Shown here: piece after piece, positions 40,088-49,812 of the stretch
How positions within the stretch are numbered: the first letter of the stretch is position 1
How the letters are laid out: each line of letters starts with the position of its first letter
Assembly: GCA_035943995.1 (NCBI GenBank)
Contig: DASZBS010000110.1
Span: forward strand, 1-64,000
DNA: 64,000 bases
Source: Vulcanimicrobium sp035943995
GTDB taxonomy: Bacteria; Vulcanimicrobiota; Vulcanimicrobiia; Vulcanimicrobiales; Vulcanimicrobiaceae
Direction: 5' to 3'
Program-made: the position numbers and the translations under genes
Notes under the pieces: generated by a model
What the model saw: only the letters and a program-made list of their open reading frames with translations
Databases searched by the model: none
Told to the model about the DNA's origin: nothing

Positions 40088-41173
40088 ATGACGGCTGCGC
40101 TGACGATCCGCACCATTCGCGCACGGGGGATCGACCTCGCGCTGCAGCGGCCGGTCGAAACCGCGAGCGGCACGATGCGCACCGCGCCGCTCGTGCTGAT
40201 CGACCTCCTAACCGAGGAGGGGATCGCGGGATGCAGCTATGTGCGCTGCTACACGCCCGTCGCGCTGGACCCGCTCGTCATGCTCATCGCGAACCTCGAG
40301 CCGCTGCTGCGCGGCGACGCCGCCGCGCCCGCGACGGTGGAGCGCAAGCTGCAGCGGCACTTCCGGTTGCTGGGCCCGCAGGGGCTCACCGGCATCGCGA
40401 TGGCCGGCATCGACATGGCGCTGTGGGACGCGCGCGCCAAAGCGTGCGGCGTGCCGCTCGTGACGCTGCTCGGGGGCGAACCGAAACCGATCCCCGCGTA
40501 CGCGAGCTTACGCACGATGAGCCCCGCCGGCGCCGCCGCGGAAGCAGCAGAGCTCGTCGCACGCGGTTTCACCGCGATCAAGGTGAAGATCGGGCGCGCC
40601 GATCTCGCCGCCGATCTCGAGACGATTCGCGCGGTGCGCGGCGCGATCGGCGCCGAAGCGAAGCTGATGGTCGACTACAATCAAAGCCTGACCGTACCCG
40701 ACGCGATCGACCGCGCGCATGCGCTCGACCACGAAGGCCTGTACTGGATCGAGGAGCCGACGCGCGCGGACGACTTCGACGGCCACGCGCGCATCGCGGC
40801 GGCGGCAAAGACGGCGATCCAACTCGGCGAGAATTGGTGGGGACCGAACGACATGGCGAAGAGCATCGCCGCGCGCGCGTCCGACCACGCGATGCTCGAC
40901 GTGATGAAGCTCGGCGGCGTCAGCGGCTGGCTGCGCGCCGCGGCGCTCGCCGACGCGGCGGGGCTGCCGGCGTCGAGCCATACGTTCCCCGAGCTCAGCG
41001 CGCATCTGCTCGGCGTCACGCCGACGTGCCGGTATCTCGAATACCTCGATCACGCCGGCCCGATCCTCGCCGAGCCGGTCGCCGTGGAGAACGGACACGT
41101 ACCGATCGCCGATCGCCCCGGCAGCGGCCTGGCGTGGAACGAGGCCGCGATCGCGCGTGCGCTCGGCGCGTAG
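40088..41173 (+). CDS. mandelate racemase/muconate lactonizing (enolase) superfamily enzyme
   Basis: A 361-residue barrel enzyme. The catalytic Lys region is FTAIKVKIG, metal ligands are in LMVDYNQS (Asp), YWIEEP (Glu) and LGENWWG (Glu), and SSHTFPE supplies the conserved His. This set is the mandelate-racemase subgroup. Such enzymes abstract an alpha-proton and may racemise or dehydrate sugar acids. The specific substrate is not evident. Starts one base after the previous gene's stop. Confidence 0.88.
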   Translation: MTAALTIRTIRARGIDLALQRPVETASGTMRTAPLVLIDLLTEEGIAGCSYVRCYTPVALDPLVMLIANLEPLLRGDAAAPATVERKLQRHFRLLGPQGLTGIAMAGIDMALWDARAKACGVPLVTLLGGEPKPIPAYASLRTMSPAGAAAEAAELVARGFTAIKVKIGRADLAADLETIRAVRGAIGAEAKLMVDYNQSLTVPDAIDRAHALDHEGLYWIEEPTRADDFDGHARIAAAAKTAIQLGENWWGPNDMAKSIAARASDHAMLDVMKLGGVSGWLRAAALADAAGLPASSHTFPELSAHLLGVTPTCRYLEYLDHAGPILAEPVAVENGHVPIADRPGSGLAWNEAAIARALGA

Positions 41174-41178
41174 GCGGC

Positions 41179-41367
41179 TTAGAGCGGCCGGCGGACCCGC
41201 GCTTCGCGGTCGGCGTTGAACGTGCTGCGCACCGCCGCAACCGCGGCGTCGAGCGCGGCTTGCGGCGTGCGTTTGCACGGGCAGCTCTCGCGCGCGGTGC
41301 CCGGACAGCCGCCGCGGTTATGATCCTCGACCCCGTGCCCGCACGGGCACGCGACTAATGAGCCCAT
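41179..41367 (-). CDS. small Cys-rich protein, 62 aa
   Basis: Starts at ATG 41367. The first 32 residues hold five Cys in two clusters (ACPCGHG ... GGCPG ... ESCPCKRTP), plus two His, suggesting a metal-binding knuckle. The rest is a charged helix. Located convergent to the enolase gene, with 5 bp between. Role unknown. Confidence 0.6.
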   Translation of the reverse strand: MGSLVACPCGHGVEDHNRGGCPGTARESCPCKRTPQAALDAAVAAVRSTFNADREARVRRPL

Positions 41368-41511
41368 CGAAATCCCTTCGCGTCCACCCGCTTATCCATC
41401 ATCGGCACGTCCGCCGTGCGAATCGAGAGCGAGGAAGCGGCGAAGCCCCAGAAATGGGGTGAATCGAAAGGGCTCGCCCGCGGGTACGATACGAGCGATG
41501 GAGGAGCGCCG

Positions 41512-41715
41512 ATGAACCCCCTCGCGCGCGACCCGGAAGCGCTGGACTTGTTCCGCGAACGCGTCGACCGCGGCGACTGGCGAGCCGCGCGGCGGCTGGG
41601 CTTGGCCTTGCAGTTCCACCGCGCGACGCCGCAGCGCATCTTCGAGGACGACGCGGCGTACCTTCAGCGGCTCGCGGACGCATACGCGAAGCGGAGCCGT
41701 CGCTCCAGGCGCTGA
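41512..41715 (+). CDS. hypothetical protein, 67 aa
   Basis: GGAGGAG precedes ATG 41512 at about 6 nt, so this start is preferred over 41416. The helical product contains DRGDWRAARRLGLALQ and ends RRSRR. No family recognised. It lies 80 bp upstream of the peptide-binding lipoprotein gene. Confidence 0.55.
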   Translation: MNPLARDPEALDLFRERVDRGDWRAARRLGLALQFHRATPQRIFEDDAAYLQRLADAYAKRSRRSRR

Positions 41716-41794
41716 GCCCGCCCGCGATCATCTTCATTACGGCACACCTTCGACGCGCGTAGGTGAAGCGCCGCTGCCCGCCGGAGGAAGGCAC

Positions 41795-43426
41795 GTGAAC
41801 GCACGAGCTCTCGCGCGCGTCTGCGCGGTCGCCGCCGCAACGCTGCTCTGCAACTGCTCGCCGCCGGCGCAAACCGGCAGCGGGGGCAGCGCGGCGGATA
41901 CGCTGGTCGTCGCGCAGCAGCGCGAGCCGGCGTCGCTCAACCCGGCGCTGGAGAACGGCACGTCGTCGACGCAATGGGGCGAGCTGCTGTTCCAGTACAT
42001 GGTCAAGTACGACGATCGCGGGCAGCTCGTCGGCGACGCCGCGACCGAAGTGCCGTCGCTGCAGAACGGCGGGATCGCCAAGGACGGCGTGACGATCACG
42101 TACCACCTGCGGCGCGGCCTGAAGTTCGCCGACGGCGTGCCGCTCACCGCGAAGGACGCCGCGTGGTCGGTCGACGCGATCAACGATCCGCGCAACAACC
42201 CGCAGTCGCGCTTCGCCTACGACGTCGTGCGCAAAGCCGACGCGCCCAACGACACGACGCTGGTGCTCCATCTCAAGCGCCCGTTCGCACCGCTGCTGAC
42301 GGTGGTGCTCGCGCCGCAAGGCTTCCCGATCCTGCCCAAGCACCTGCTGGCGAGCCTGCACGACTTCAACCACATCCCGTTCAACTCGATGCCGCTCGGA
42401 TCGGGCCCGTACGTAGTGACGAAGTGGGCGCGCGGCGACCGCGTTCAGATGCGCGCGAATCCGTACTACTACGCGGGCAAGCCGAAGATCGAGCACATCG
42501 ACGTGCGCTTCGTCCCCGATCCGAACACCGCGATGAACCTGCTGCGCACCAAAGAAGTGGGCGGCGAGTTCACCGATCAGGACCTCGGCAACTACCCGCT
42601 GCTGCAAAAGATCGCGGGCGTGCGCGTCGAGCTCACGCCGATGAACGCGGTCGGCGCGATCATCTTCAATACGCGCGATCCGCTCACGAGCGATCCGCGC
42701 GTGCGCCACGCGCTCGCGATGGCGCTCGACATCCCGTCGATGATGCAGAAGACGTACCGCGGCGCGGTGACGACGCACGCCGCCGGCCGCGGGCTGTTCA
42801 TCTGGGCGCACGATCCCAAGGCGTACCCCGACATCCCGTACGATCCGGACCAGGCGCGCAAGCTGCTCGACGCCGCGGGCTGGACGCTGGGCATCGACGG
42901 CATCCGGCGCAAGGGCGGCAAACAGCTCGACGTGCTGTTCATCTTGCAGGCCGCGACGCCGGGCGACACGCTCATCGGCAACGAGGTCGCGCAGTACGAA
43001 AAGGCCGTCGGCGTGGGCGTGACGCTCAAGGCGTTCAACATCGGGCAGCTCGTCGCGCCGGTGTCGGAAGGCGGGCCGGTGTACGGCGGCAAGTTCCAGA
43101 TGGCGCTGTATCCGTTCGTCAACGGCGACGATCCCGACACGACCGACCAGTTCGCGTGCGCGAACGTTCCGCCGCGCGGTTACAACAAGTCGCGCATCTG
43201 CGACCCGCGCCTCGACGCGCTGCTCAAACGCGGACAACAAACGTACGACCCGGCGCAGCGCAAGGCGATCTACGCGCAGCTCGAAGCGCTGCTGTACGCC
43301 GACCTGCCGATCATGCTGCTGTACCAGCGGCCGATACTCGACGTGTTCACCGACCGGCTGCAACACCAGACGAACGGGCTGTCGACGGCGTGGTGGAACG
43401 TGGGCGCCTGGACGCTCGCGCCGTAA
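41795..43426 (+). CDS. extracellular solute-binding protein, family 5 (peptide/nickel type), orphan
   Basis: A 543-residue SBP_bac_5 lipoprotein with lipobox Cys near residues 19-21. Family features include REPASLNPALENGT, TYHLRRGLKFADGVPLTAKD, GSGPYVVTKW and the C-terminal YAQLEALLYADLPIMLLY. Dpp/Opp-type binding proteins deliver oligopeptides or similar ligands to an ABC importer; no permease or ATPase gene is adjacent. A distant paralogue, also orphan, is at 51669. Confidence 0.92.
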   Translation: MNARALARVCAVAAATLLCNCSPPAQTGSGGSAADTLVVAQQREPASLNPALENGTSSTQWGELLFQYMVKYDDRGQLVGDAATEVPSLQNGGIAKDGVTITYHLRRGLKFADGVPLTAKDAAWSVDAINDPRNNPQSRFAYDVVRKADAPNDTTLVLHLKRPFAPLLTVVLAPQGFPILPKHLLASLHDFNHIPFNSMPLGSGPYVVTKWARGDRVQMRANPYYYAGKPKIEHIDVRFVPDPNTAMNLLRTKEVGGEFTDQDLGNYPLLQKIAGVRVELTPMNAVGAIIFNTRDPLTSDPRVRHALAMALDIPSMMQKTYRGAVTTHAAGRGLFIWAHDPKAYPDIPYDPDQARKLLDAAGWTLGIDGIRRKGGKQLDVLFILQAATPGDTLIGNEVAQYEKAVGVGVTLKAFNIGQLVAPVSEGGPVYGGKFQMALYPFVNGDDPDTTDQFACANVPPRGYNKSRICDPRLDALLKRGQQTYDPAQRKAIYAQLEALLYADLPIMLLYQRPILDVFTDRLQHQTNGLSTAWWNVGAWTLAP

Positions 43427-43429
43427 ATT

Positions 43430-43801
43430 CTATTCGTCGCCCTCGTGCTCGGGCGGGTCTTCGAGCGTGATCGGGCCGTCGAACACCTCGAGCACCTCGC
43501 TGCCGGCGACGACGACAGAGTCGCGTTCCTTGTCGACGATCGCCTCGCTCGCCTCGAACCACGCGATCGGGCCGTCCTCCTCTTCGTCGTGGCCGGGCGC
43601 GAGGTAGGCGAACTCCAGCAAGCCGACGGCGGCGAACGCGTCGATCAGCGCGGCGACCGGCCCCAGCGCTTCGGCGCGGGCGGACTCGTCGCCGTCGTCG
43701 ACGCGCTTGAGGATCGCCCGCAGCTCCTCGGAAAGATGCTTCGCGACGTCGGGATGATCCAGCGGATCGGCCTGCGTCGCGGTATTGTCGTCGTGGTTCA
43801 C
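43430..43801 (-). CDS. hypothetical acidic protein, 123 aa
   Basis: GTG 43801 starts a strongly acidic protein (many Asp/Glu; EDGPIAWFEASEAIVDKERDSV). No motif or membrane segment. Converges on the lipoprotein gene with 3 bp between stops. The role is unknown. Confidence 0.6.
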   Translation of the reverse strand: MNHDDNTATQADPLDHPDVAKHLSEELRAILKRVDDGDESARAEALGPVAALIDAFAAVGLLEFAYLAPGHDEEEDGPIAWFEASEAIVDKERDSVVVAGSEVLEVFDGPITLEDPPEHEGDE

Positions 43802-43842
43802 AGCGGGCGGCTTCGACGCGCACCGCCAAACACATGGCTACG

Positions 43843-44784
43843 TCATCGTGGGGGCTTCGGTGCAGCGGTCGCGCGCGGCGAGGTCGACGGTTGCGGCGAC
43901 GCGCTCGATGGGCTCGGCGAATCGGCCGGCGGCTGCGGCGACGCGGTCGCGGGGAGCGGTGTGGCGGCCGGCGTCCCGGTCGGGACCGGAGTAGGGGTCG
44001 GCGGCGCGACGCACGGCGGCGTGAGGACTTGGGCCTTCAATCCCTTCGCGATCTGCATCGTTTCGGGCGACGGGCTCGGCGTCGGTTCAGGCGTCGGGCT
44101 TGCCGTCGGAGCCGGCGTCGGCGTGGGCGACGGCGACGCGACCGGTCGCCCGCGGTTCGTGCGAGGCGCAGCAGTCACGGTCGCGACGGGAACGGGGACC
44201 GCCGTCGGCTCGGGTGATGCGGTAGGCGCTGCGGTTTGGCACGGCACCGGCACGGAGTAATAATGCTCGGTGAACCCGATCGCGATCTCGCGCTTGATCA
44301 ATTTACCGAAGTACGTGTTCGGAAACACCGTCGCAATGCGGTTCATGTAGGCCCAGGCCTGTTGCTGGTTCGCCTGCACCCAAATCTTTTTTTCGACGGA
44401 GATCGCCAAATAATAGGAGCGCCCCAATTGAGGATCGCGCGGATAGCGCTTCTCCCAATCCTTGAGCGCGTCTTCAGCAAACGCTACCTTCGCGACGACC
44501 GAGGGATCCGTGGTGTGGTCGCCCGCGGTGATCCCCGCATCGTGCAGCGTATTGTTGATCCCGAGAAAGCTCATCTTCAGCCGCCCGAAGTATTCATCCG
44601 CGGGGGCCGAGATTCGCATGAGGCTGAGATGCTCGCGCTCGTACTTTGACAGCGGCGCCGTCGATTTCGCCGGCGCGGGGGCCGCCGATTTCAGCGGGAC
44701 CGGCGATGTCGATTTCGTCGGCGTGCTCGCCGCCGCGACTGCGACGCTGAGCAAACTTAGCACGATCGGGGCGAGGGGATTCAC
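43843..44784 (-). CDS. secreted Pro/Ser/Thr-rich protein with helical domain
   Basis: GTG 44784 gives a signal peptide (NPLAPIVLSLLSVAVAAA). Residues 45-180 form a helical repeat-like domain (KYEREHLSLMRISAPADEYF; DWEKRYPRDPQLGRSYYLA; NQQQAWAYMNRIATVFPNTYFG), TPR-like in rhythm. The last 130 residues are a PTP/SP low-complexity tail. Likely an envelope protein. No family name assigned. Confidence 0.68.
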   Translation of the reverse strand: MNPLAPIVLSLLSVAVAAASTPTKSTSPVPLKSAAPAPAKSTAPLSKYEREHLSLMRISAPADEYFGRLKMSFLGINNTLHDAGITAGDHTTDPSVVAKVAFAEDALKDWEKRYPRDPQLGRSYYLAISVEKKIWVQANQQQAWAYMNRIATVFPNTYFGKLIKREIAIGFTEHYYSVPVPCQTAAPTASPEPTAVPVPVATVTAAPRTNRGRPVASPSPTPTPAPTASPTPEPTPSPSPETMQIAKGLKAQVLTPPCVAPPTPTPVPTGTPAATPLPATASPQPPADSPSPSSASPQPSTSPRATAAPKPPR

Positions 44785-44872
44785 GCAGCAAGAACGCCGC
44801 GCCGGCTCCCTACGTTCCGCTCCGACCCACCCCGACGGGCATTCAGACGAGGGCTCGTATGCGGGTAGCGGG

Positions 44873-46558
44873 CTAGCGCAACCCGTCGTAGCGGTCGCGT
44901 GCTAGCCACGTTTGCGCGACGCGGCGGCGCAAGTCGAGCTCGCGCTCGGTGGCGGTTACGACGTTGCCACCGACGCGCTGGTTGAGCGTCCCGTGAATCT
45001 TGCGGTGCTCGACGCCGAAGCGGTTGCTGACGCGCGAGACGATCGCGTGCAGCGAACGGCGCAGCGCCTCCTTGCGCTCCGCGCTCGTCACGGCCGGCTC
45101 CGGCGGCTCGTCGTCGCGCGATGCTTCGCCGCCGTCGAGTGCGAACGGCGCGCCGGCGGCGAACGCCGCGGGATTGAACAGCGGGCCGTAGTCGACGACG
45201 CGCTCGGCCGTCGTGCGCGCGGCGAGCGCTTCGTACAACCCCGCGTCGGCGGCGCGCTCGGCGAGCCGCGCAGCGTCCAGCGCGGCCGCATCCGCGTCGC
45301 GCTCGTCGCGGGCGCGCAGCCCGTGGCGAACGTCCACCGTGATCCCGTGCGCGAGCATGCGCAGCCGCTGATCGTCCGGGACGAACACGTACGCCGTGGA
45401 ATCGTTCGCGCCGTCGATGGTGCGCACGAACCGGCCGCAGAACTGCCGGAAATACAGCTCGGTGACGACGTTCGACGCGAACACGCCGACGCGCAGCCGC
45501 GGGATGTCGACGCCTTCGCTCACCATGTGCACCGCGACGATCCACGGGTCGGCGGAGCGCGCGAACGCCGCGATGCGGTCCGAGGCGTCGGCCAGGTCCG
45601 ACACCACGATCGCCGGCGTCACGCCGAGCTTGCGCTGCATCAGCGCGGCGATCGCGCGCGCATGGTCCTGGTTCATCGCCGCCACGAGGCCCCCCGCGTC
45701 GCGATGGCCCTCCGCGCGCACGGACAGCAGCCGCGCGTGCGCCAGCGACAGCACGTCGCCGATCCATTCCTCGTGCGTGAGCATCGTGCGCAGCCGCTCG
45801 GAGTGATGGCGCTTGTCGCGCAGCGCCGTGTCGAACGTCGCGCCCATCTCCATCCCGTCGCGCGCGATCCATTCCGCCTCACCGCCGTGCAGCGCGAACA
45901 CGAGCGCGCGGCACACGCCGTCGCGCAGCGCGGTCGCGTAATCGTACGCAAAGCTCGCCAGCGACAGGCCGCGGTCGTAGCGCACGAACGGGATCGCGGC
46001 GCCGTCGCTGCGGAACGGCGTGCCCGACATCGACACGCGGTGCGCGGCCGGTTCGAACGCGTCGCGCAACGCCTTGCCCCACGTCGCGTCGTCGCCGGCA
46101 TGGTGGATCTCGTCGAGCACCACGCCCAAGCCGGCGCTCTCGGTGCTCGCGTCGCGCGAGAGCTGACGGTACAGCCGCGGCGCCGCGCACACTTGCTGAT
46201 ACGTCACCACCGCGCCGTGGACGTCGCGCGCCAGCCGCTGGTGCGCGTTGGAGAACTTGTGGTCGAGCACGATCCCCGCGCCCAGCATCGCGCGCGCCAC
46301 CTGCGCCTTGAGGTGCTCGCGCGGCACGACGACCATCATCCGGCCGGCCGCGCCGTCCTTGAGCAGCGCGTGTGACACCCGCGTCGCAAAGCGGGTCTTC
46401 CCGGCGCCCGGGGTCGCCACGATCAGCGCATCGCTCGGCCGATCCGCATCCCACCCTTCGAACGCCGCCCGCTGCCACGCGCGCAGCGGTAACCTCCAGT
46501 TGTGGAGACGCGGTCCCGGCACGGGGATCTGGGGTTCGGTTCCCCGGCCCGTCGTCAT
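44873..46558 (-). CDS. DEAD/DEAH-type SF2 helicase
   Basis: A 561-residue SF2 helicase starting at ATG 46558. Q-type start RLHNWRLPLRAWQRAAFEG, Walker A VATPGAGKTRFA, Walker B VLDEIHH (DEIH), motif III SGTPFRSD, and C-terminal motifs VAVHMVSEGVDIPRL and QFCGRFVRT. Layout matches the helicase part of type III restriction subunits and UvsW-like proteins. No nuclease or methylase lies nearby. It may act alone in recombination or repair. Confidence 0.88.
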   Translation of the reverse strand: MTTGRGTEPQIPVPGPRLHNWRLPLRAWQRAAFEGWDADRPSDALIVATPGAGKTRFATRVSHALLKDGAAGRMMVVVPREHLKAQVARAMLGAGIVLDHKFSNAHQRLARDVHGAVVTYQQVCAAPRLYRQLSRDASTESAGLGVVLDEIHHAGDDATWGKALRDAFEPAAHRVSMSGTPFRSDGAAIPFVRYDRGLSLASFAYDYATALRDGVCRALVFALHGGEAEWIARDGMEMGATFDTALRDKRHHSERLRTMLTHEEWIGDVLSLAHARLLSVRAEGHRDAGGLVAAMNQDHARAIAALMQRKLGVTPAIVVSDLADASDRIAAFARSADPWIVAVHMVSEGVDIPRLRVGVFASNVVTELYFRQFCGRFVRTIDGANDSTAYVFVPDDQRLRMLAHGITVDVRHGLRARDERDADAAALDAARLAERAADAGLYEALAARTTAERVVDYGPLFNPAAFAAGAPFALDGGEASRDDEPPEPAVTSAERKEALRRSLHAIVSRVSNRFGVEHRKIHGTLNQRVGGNVVTATERELDLRRRVAQTWLARDRYDGLR

Positions 46559-46666
46559 CCGAGGAACATCGCGCGGCGACCGCGACGCGTGCCCGAGCAC
46601 GGTTTGAAGGGTTATCTTTGCGGTACAGAGTATGTCGTCGCGAACTCTCTGCATCGGAGCCGCCCC

Positions 46667-47284
46667 GTGGACGTCACCCGCGCCATCGCCGACCTCGACG
46701 AAGTCCGATCCCGCCTCGCCTCGGTCCAGCGCTTTCGCGGCCTCTCGGGCGCCGCGGCGCTCGCCAGCGGGCTGGCGGCGCTGGGGAGCGGCATGGTCCA
46801 GCTCACCCTGATCCCGTCCCCGCGGACCGCGGACGACGCGGCGCGCTACGTCGCGATCTGGATCGCCTGCCTCGCGTTCGCCCTGGCGCTCAACTACGGC
46901 GCGGTCGCGGTCTGGCTGGTCAAGAACTGGTCGTTCCGGGCCCGGACCGAGCTGCAGACGGCGGCCGTCGCAATCGTCCCGTCCGTCGTCGCCGGCGGCG
47001 CCTTCACGGCCGCCCTGCTCGCGCGCGGCGAGATCGGGCTGCTGCCGGGTACGTGGGCGCTTTGCTACGGCCTCGGTTTGCTGGCGGCGCGCTCGATGCT
47101 GCCGCGCCGGGCCGTCGCGGTCGCGCTCGGTTTCGCGGCGATCGGCTCGACGCTGCTGTTCGCGTCCGGTACGAACGCGCTCGCGTGGTGGGTGATGCCG
47201 CTGATGTTCGGCCTTGGGCAGACGGTCATCGGAATCTTGATCCTGCGCGACGAGGCGATGTACACGAACGCGGTGCGCGCGTGA
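46667..47284 (+). CDS. six-helix membrane protein
   Basis: GTG 46667 with GGAG 8 nt upstream starts a 205-residue protein having about six hydrophobic helices (VAIWIACLAFALALNYGAVAV; LALGFAAIGSTLLFASG-like). The short cytoplasmic N-terminus (RAIADLDEVRSRLASVQRFR) is helical. Its last codon overlaps the start of the MarR-like gene, so both are coupled. It resembles small membrane proteins that are paired with winged-helix regulators. Function unknown. Confidence 0.75.
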   Translation: MDVTRAIADLDEVRSRLASVQRFRGLSGAAALASGLAALGSGMVQLTLIPSPRTADDAARYVAIWIACLAFALALNYGAVAVWLVKNWSFRARTELQTAAVAIVPSVVAGGAFTAALLARGEIGLLPGTWALCYGLGLLAARSMLPRRAVAVALGFAAIGSTLLFASGTNALAWWVMPLMFGLGQTVIGILILRDEAMYTNAVRA

Positions 47285-47637
47285 ACGGCGACGCGCCGTT
47301 CGCCTTCGCCGGGCTGGAACGGATCTTTCACGAGCGCGGCCGGTTGGCCGTGTGCGCGTGTCTGGTCGCCAACCCCGACGGGATGCGCTTCACCGACTTG
47401 CAGGACGCGTGCGGTTTGACCGACGGCAACTTGAACCGGCACTTGCACGCGCTGGCCGAGGTCGGCGTCGTGACCAGCGAGCGTGTGCGCGGCCACGGCC
47501 GCCCCACGACGATCGTGCGCATCACCGACGACGGCCGCACGCGCTTTCTCGCCTACGTCGACGAGCTCGAAGCCGTCGTGCGCGGCGTGCAGCAGCGCGC
47601 GGAAGCACCCGCGTCACGCTTGGCGGCGCAGTCGTGA
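47281..47637 (+). CDS. winged-helix transcriptional regulator (MarR/PadR-like, HTH_34)
   Basis: A 118-residue winged helix: FHERGRLAVCACLVANPDGM, then FTDLQDACGLTDGNLNRHLHALAEVGVV and wing ERVRGHGRPTTIVRITDDG. GTG 47281 overlaps the preceding stop, and its own stop overlaps the uppS start (GTGA type). Small single-domain regulators like this usually repress their own operon. Confidence 0.87.
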   Translation: MNGDAPFAFAGLERIFHERGRLAVCACLVANPDGMRFTDLQDACGLTDGNLNRHLHALAEVGVVTSERVRGHGRPTTIVRITDDGRTRFLAYVDELEAVVRGVQQRAEAPASRLAAQS

Positions 47638-48353
47638 TCGAACGCGCACCCGTCGTAACCGGCGTGCCGCGCCACGTCGCGATCATCATGGACGGCAACC
47701 GCCGCTGGGCGCGCACGCACGCGCTGCCCGCGCTCGAAGGCCACCGCCGCGGGATGCAAGCGTTGGAACGCACCATCGACGCCGCGCTGAGCGCCGGCAT
47801 CGCGATGCTCACCGTGTACGCGTTCAGCGAAGAGAACTGGACGCGCGAGCACCGCGAAGTGTTCGGTCTGTTCGGTCTGGCCGAATCGTTCGCGCGCGAC
47901 AAAGCCGCCGCGCTGGCCGCCCGCGGCGTGCGCGTGCGCATGATCGGACGACGCGACCGTCTGCCCAGCGGCGTGGTCGAAGCGTTCCGCATCCTCGAAG
48001 AGCGCACCGCGCACGGCAGCGCGATGCTGCTCGCGATCGCGGTCGACTACGGCGCGCGCACGGAGCTGCGCGACGCGTGCCGCTCGCTCGCGCGCGATGT
48101 CGCCGCAGGCACGCTCGCACCTGAACAGATCGACGAGGACGCGATCGCGGCAAAGCTGTGGACCGCGGGCTTCCCCGACCCCGACCTGGTGGTCCGGACC
48201 GGCGGCGAGCTGCGGCTGTCGAACTTCTTGCTCTACCAGAGCGCGTACGCGGAGCTGTGGTCGACGAATGACCCCTGGCCGGATTTCGACGCCGCAACTC
48301 TGGACCGCGCGATCGACGCGTTCGCCACCCGCGAGCGCCGCTTCGGCCGGTAG
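47634..48353 (+). CDS. uppS: undecaprenyl diphosphate synthase
   Basis: A 239-residue cis-prenyltransferase. Substrate-binding motifs are VAIIMDGNRRWAR near residue 14-26, EGHRRGMQALE, YAFSEENWTR and RTGGELRLSNFLLYQSAYAEL. The conserved Asp in MDG and the C-terminal ELR/SNFL residues are intact. The enzyme makes the C55 lipid carrier for peptidoglycan and O-antigen building blocks. GTG 47634 is coupled to the regulator gene. Confidence 0.94.
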   Translation: MIERAPVVTGVPRHVAIIMDGNRRWARTHALPALEGHRRGMQALERTIDAALSAGIAMLTVYAFSEENWTREHREVFGLFGLAESFARDKAAALAARGVRVRMIGRRDRLPSGVVEAFRILEERTAHGSAMLLAIAVDYGARTELRDACRSLARDVAAGTLAPEQIDEDAIAAKLWTAGFPDPDLVVRTGGELRLSNFLLYQSAYAELWSTNDPWPDFDAATLDRAIDAFATRERRFGR

Positions 48354-48457
48354 CATAGCAGGCGAGTGCTCAATCAGGGCACACGTCTTTTCGGCCAAAA
48401 TGCCGCGGACAGACCCATGGACAAGGTCGTGGACAATCCGGGCCCAATAATCGCTCG

Positions 48458-49691
48458 ATGGCTTATGGAGAGCAGCCGCTTCCGGGCTTTCGGGATGCCC
48501 TCGACCTAGACAAGTTCGTCGTCGATCTCAGTGTTTTGCCGTTTTCGTTTTGGAAGCAACTCGGCGAGGCGAGGTCGAAATGCGAGCATATCTTGCGGGC
48601 GCCGCTTTTGCCCGAGACCTGGGAAGAGCTGCAAAGGGTCTACCTCGTCCGCGGTGTTCACTCGACGACGGCGATCGAGGGCAACACCCTGACCGAGGAA
48701 GAGGTCATGGCGATTTTCAGGCGAGAGCTTACCTTGCCCCCTTCGCGAGCATATCTCGGAATCGAAGCCGACAACATCGTCAAAGCCATGAATGTGGCAT
48801 GGGCCGAGCCGCTCCGCGAAACGATCAGCCGCGACGAGATCTGTCAAATGAATGCGCAGGTGCTCGCCGGGTTGACGGTGGCGGCTCACGTTACGCCGGG
48901 CGAATACCGGCACGACGTCGTTACGGTCGGACGCTATGTCTGCCCTCGAGCAGACGACGTGCCGAGATTCGTTGACAAGTTCGTTTCCTGGTATAATGAA
49001 TTTCCCGCCGAGGCGCCAGGGCTCGACGGCGTTTCGCTGTCGATCATCAAGGCGATTGCGGCGCACATGTACTTCGTGCTCATCCACCCGTTCGGCGATG
49101 GTAATGGGCGCACCGCGAGGCTGATCGAATGGAGAACGCTCGACCATGGCGGCATCGCATCCGTTGCGACGCATGTGCTGAGCAATCATTACAATCTCAC
49201 ACGCACACGCTACTATGAAATGCTCGACCAAGCCAGCCTGAGGCGTAACCTGACGCCTTTTTTTTGTTACGCAATCCAAGGCCTCGTCGATCAACTTTCA
49301 TCGCAACTCGACTATCTCCACAAGCCAATACGCAAACCTCGTGTACGTCGATATCGTGCGATCGCGAACGCCGGGGCACGGCGCGGATGTGATCAAACGC
49401 CGGCAAGACCTTGCGATCGCGATCGCGCGCAGCCCCGGTCCGGTTTCGCGCTCACAGATGTCCGAGTTGACCTCCACCCTTGCAAAATCATATGGTCGAA
49501 CGACCGAAAAAACGCTGTCGCGTGATTTGACCGCGCTGCAGGGAGCGCGGTTGATAAGTTGGAGTCCGCAAGGATGGGAAGGCGTGACGGATACGATGTA
49601 CTGGCGGCACCGCCGAGATGTTTTTGAGCGGCGCGGACCTCGCCGCAGTCGCTCAGCGACGCATTTGGGACACTCTCGAGCAAAGGCTTAG
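48458..49691 (+). CDS. Fic family protein, C-terminus frameshifted
   Basis: The Fic domain motif HPFGDGNGRTAR (His210) is intact, and the inhibitory alpha-helix motif STTAIEGN (69-76) is of the class II type; Fic proteins transfer AMP from ATP to targets. The frame from 48458 ends at 49525 in Arg-rich shadow sequence. Removing one C in CAAGCCAATACG (49321-49332) restores LHKQYANLVYVDIVRS and a C-terminal winged helix (SRSQMSELTSTLAKSYGR) ending at 49691. So a 1-nt insertion, or a sequencing error, has shifted the last 110 residues. An alternative frame from GTG 49341 also covers them. Confidence 0.82.
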
Positions 49692-49812
49692 CGTGGCGGC
49701 GGGAAGACCTATCGGCCGCTTGCTCCCGACGCAATACCCCGGCCGTCAAATGCGCCCTCACGGCGACGTAAGCAGCCGCGTCCTCTCGATCGGCATGGTA
49801 GAATAGACCCTT

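Noticed and set aside
48354..48457. Promoter before the Fic gene
   Set aside because: TGGACA and AATAAT-like elements are present but their spacing does not fit a sigma-70 promoter.
49256..49266. T-run in the Fic gene as a frameshift site
   Set aside because: The reading frame through the run gives the expected LTPFFCYAIQGL, so the shift lies further on at 49321-49332.
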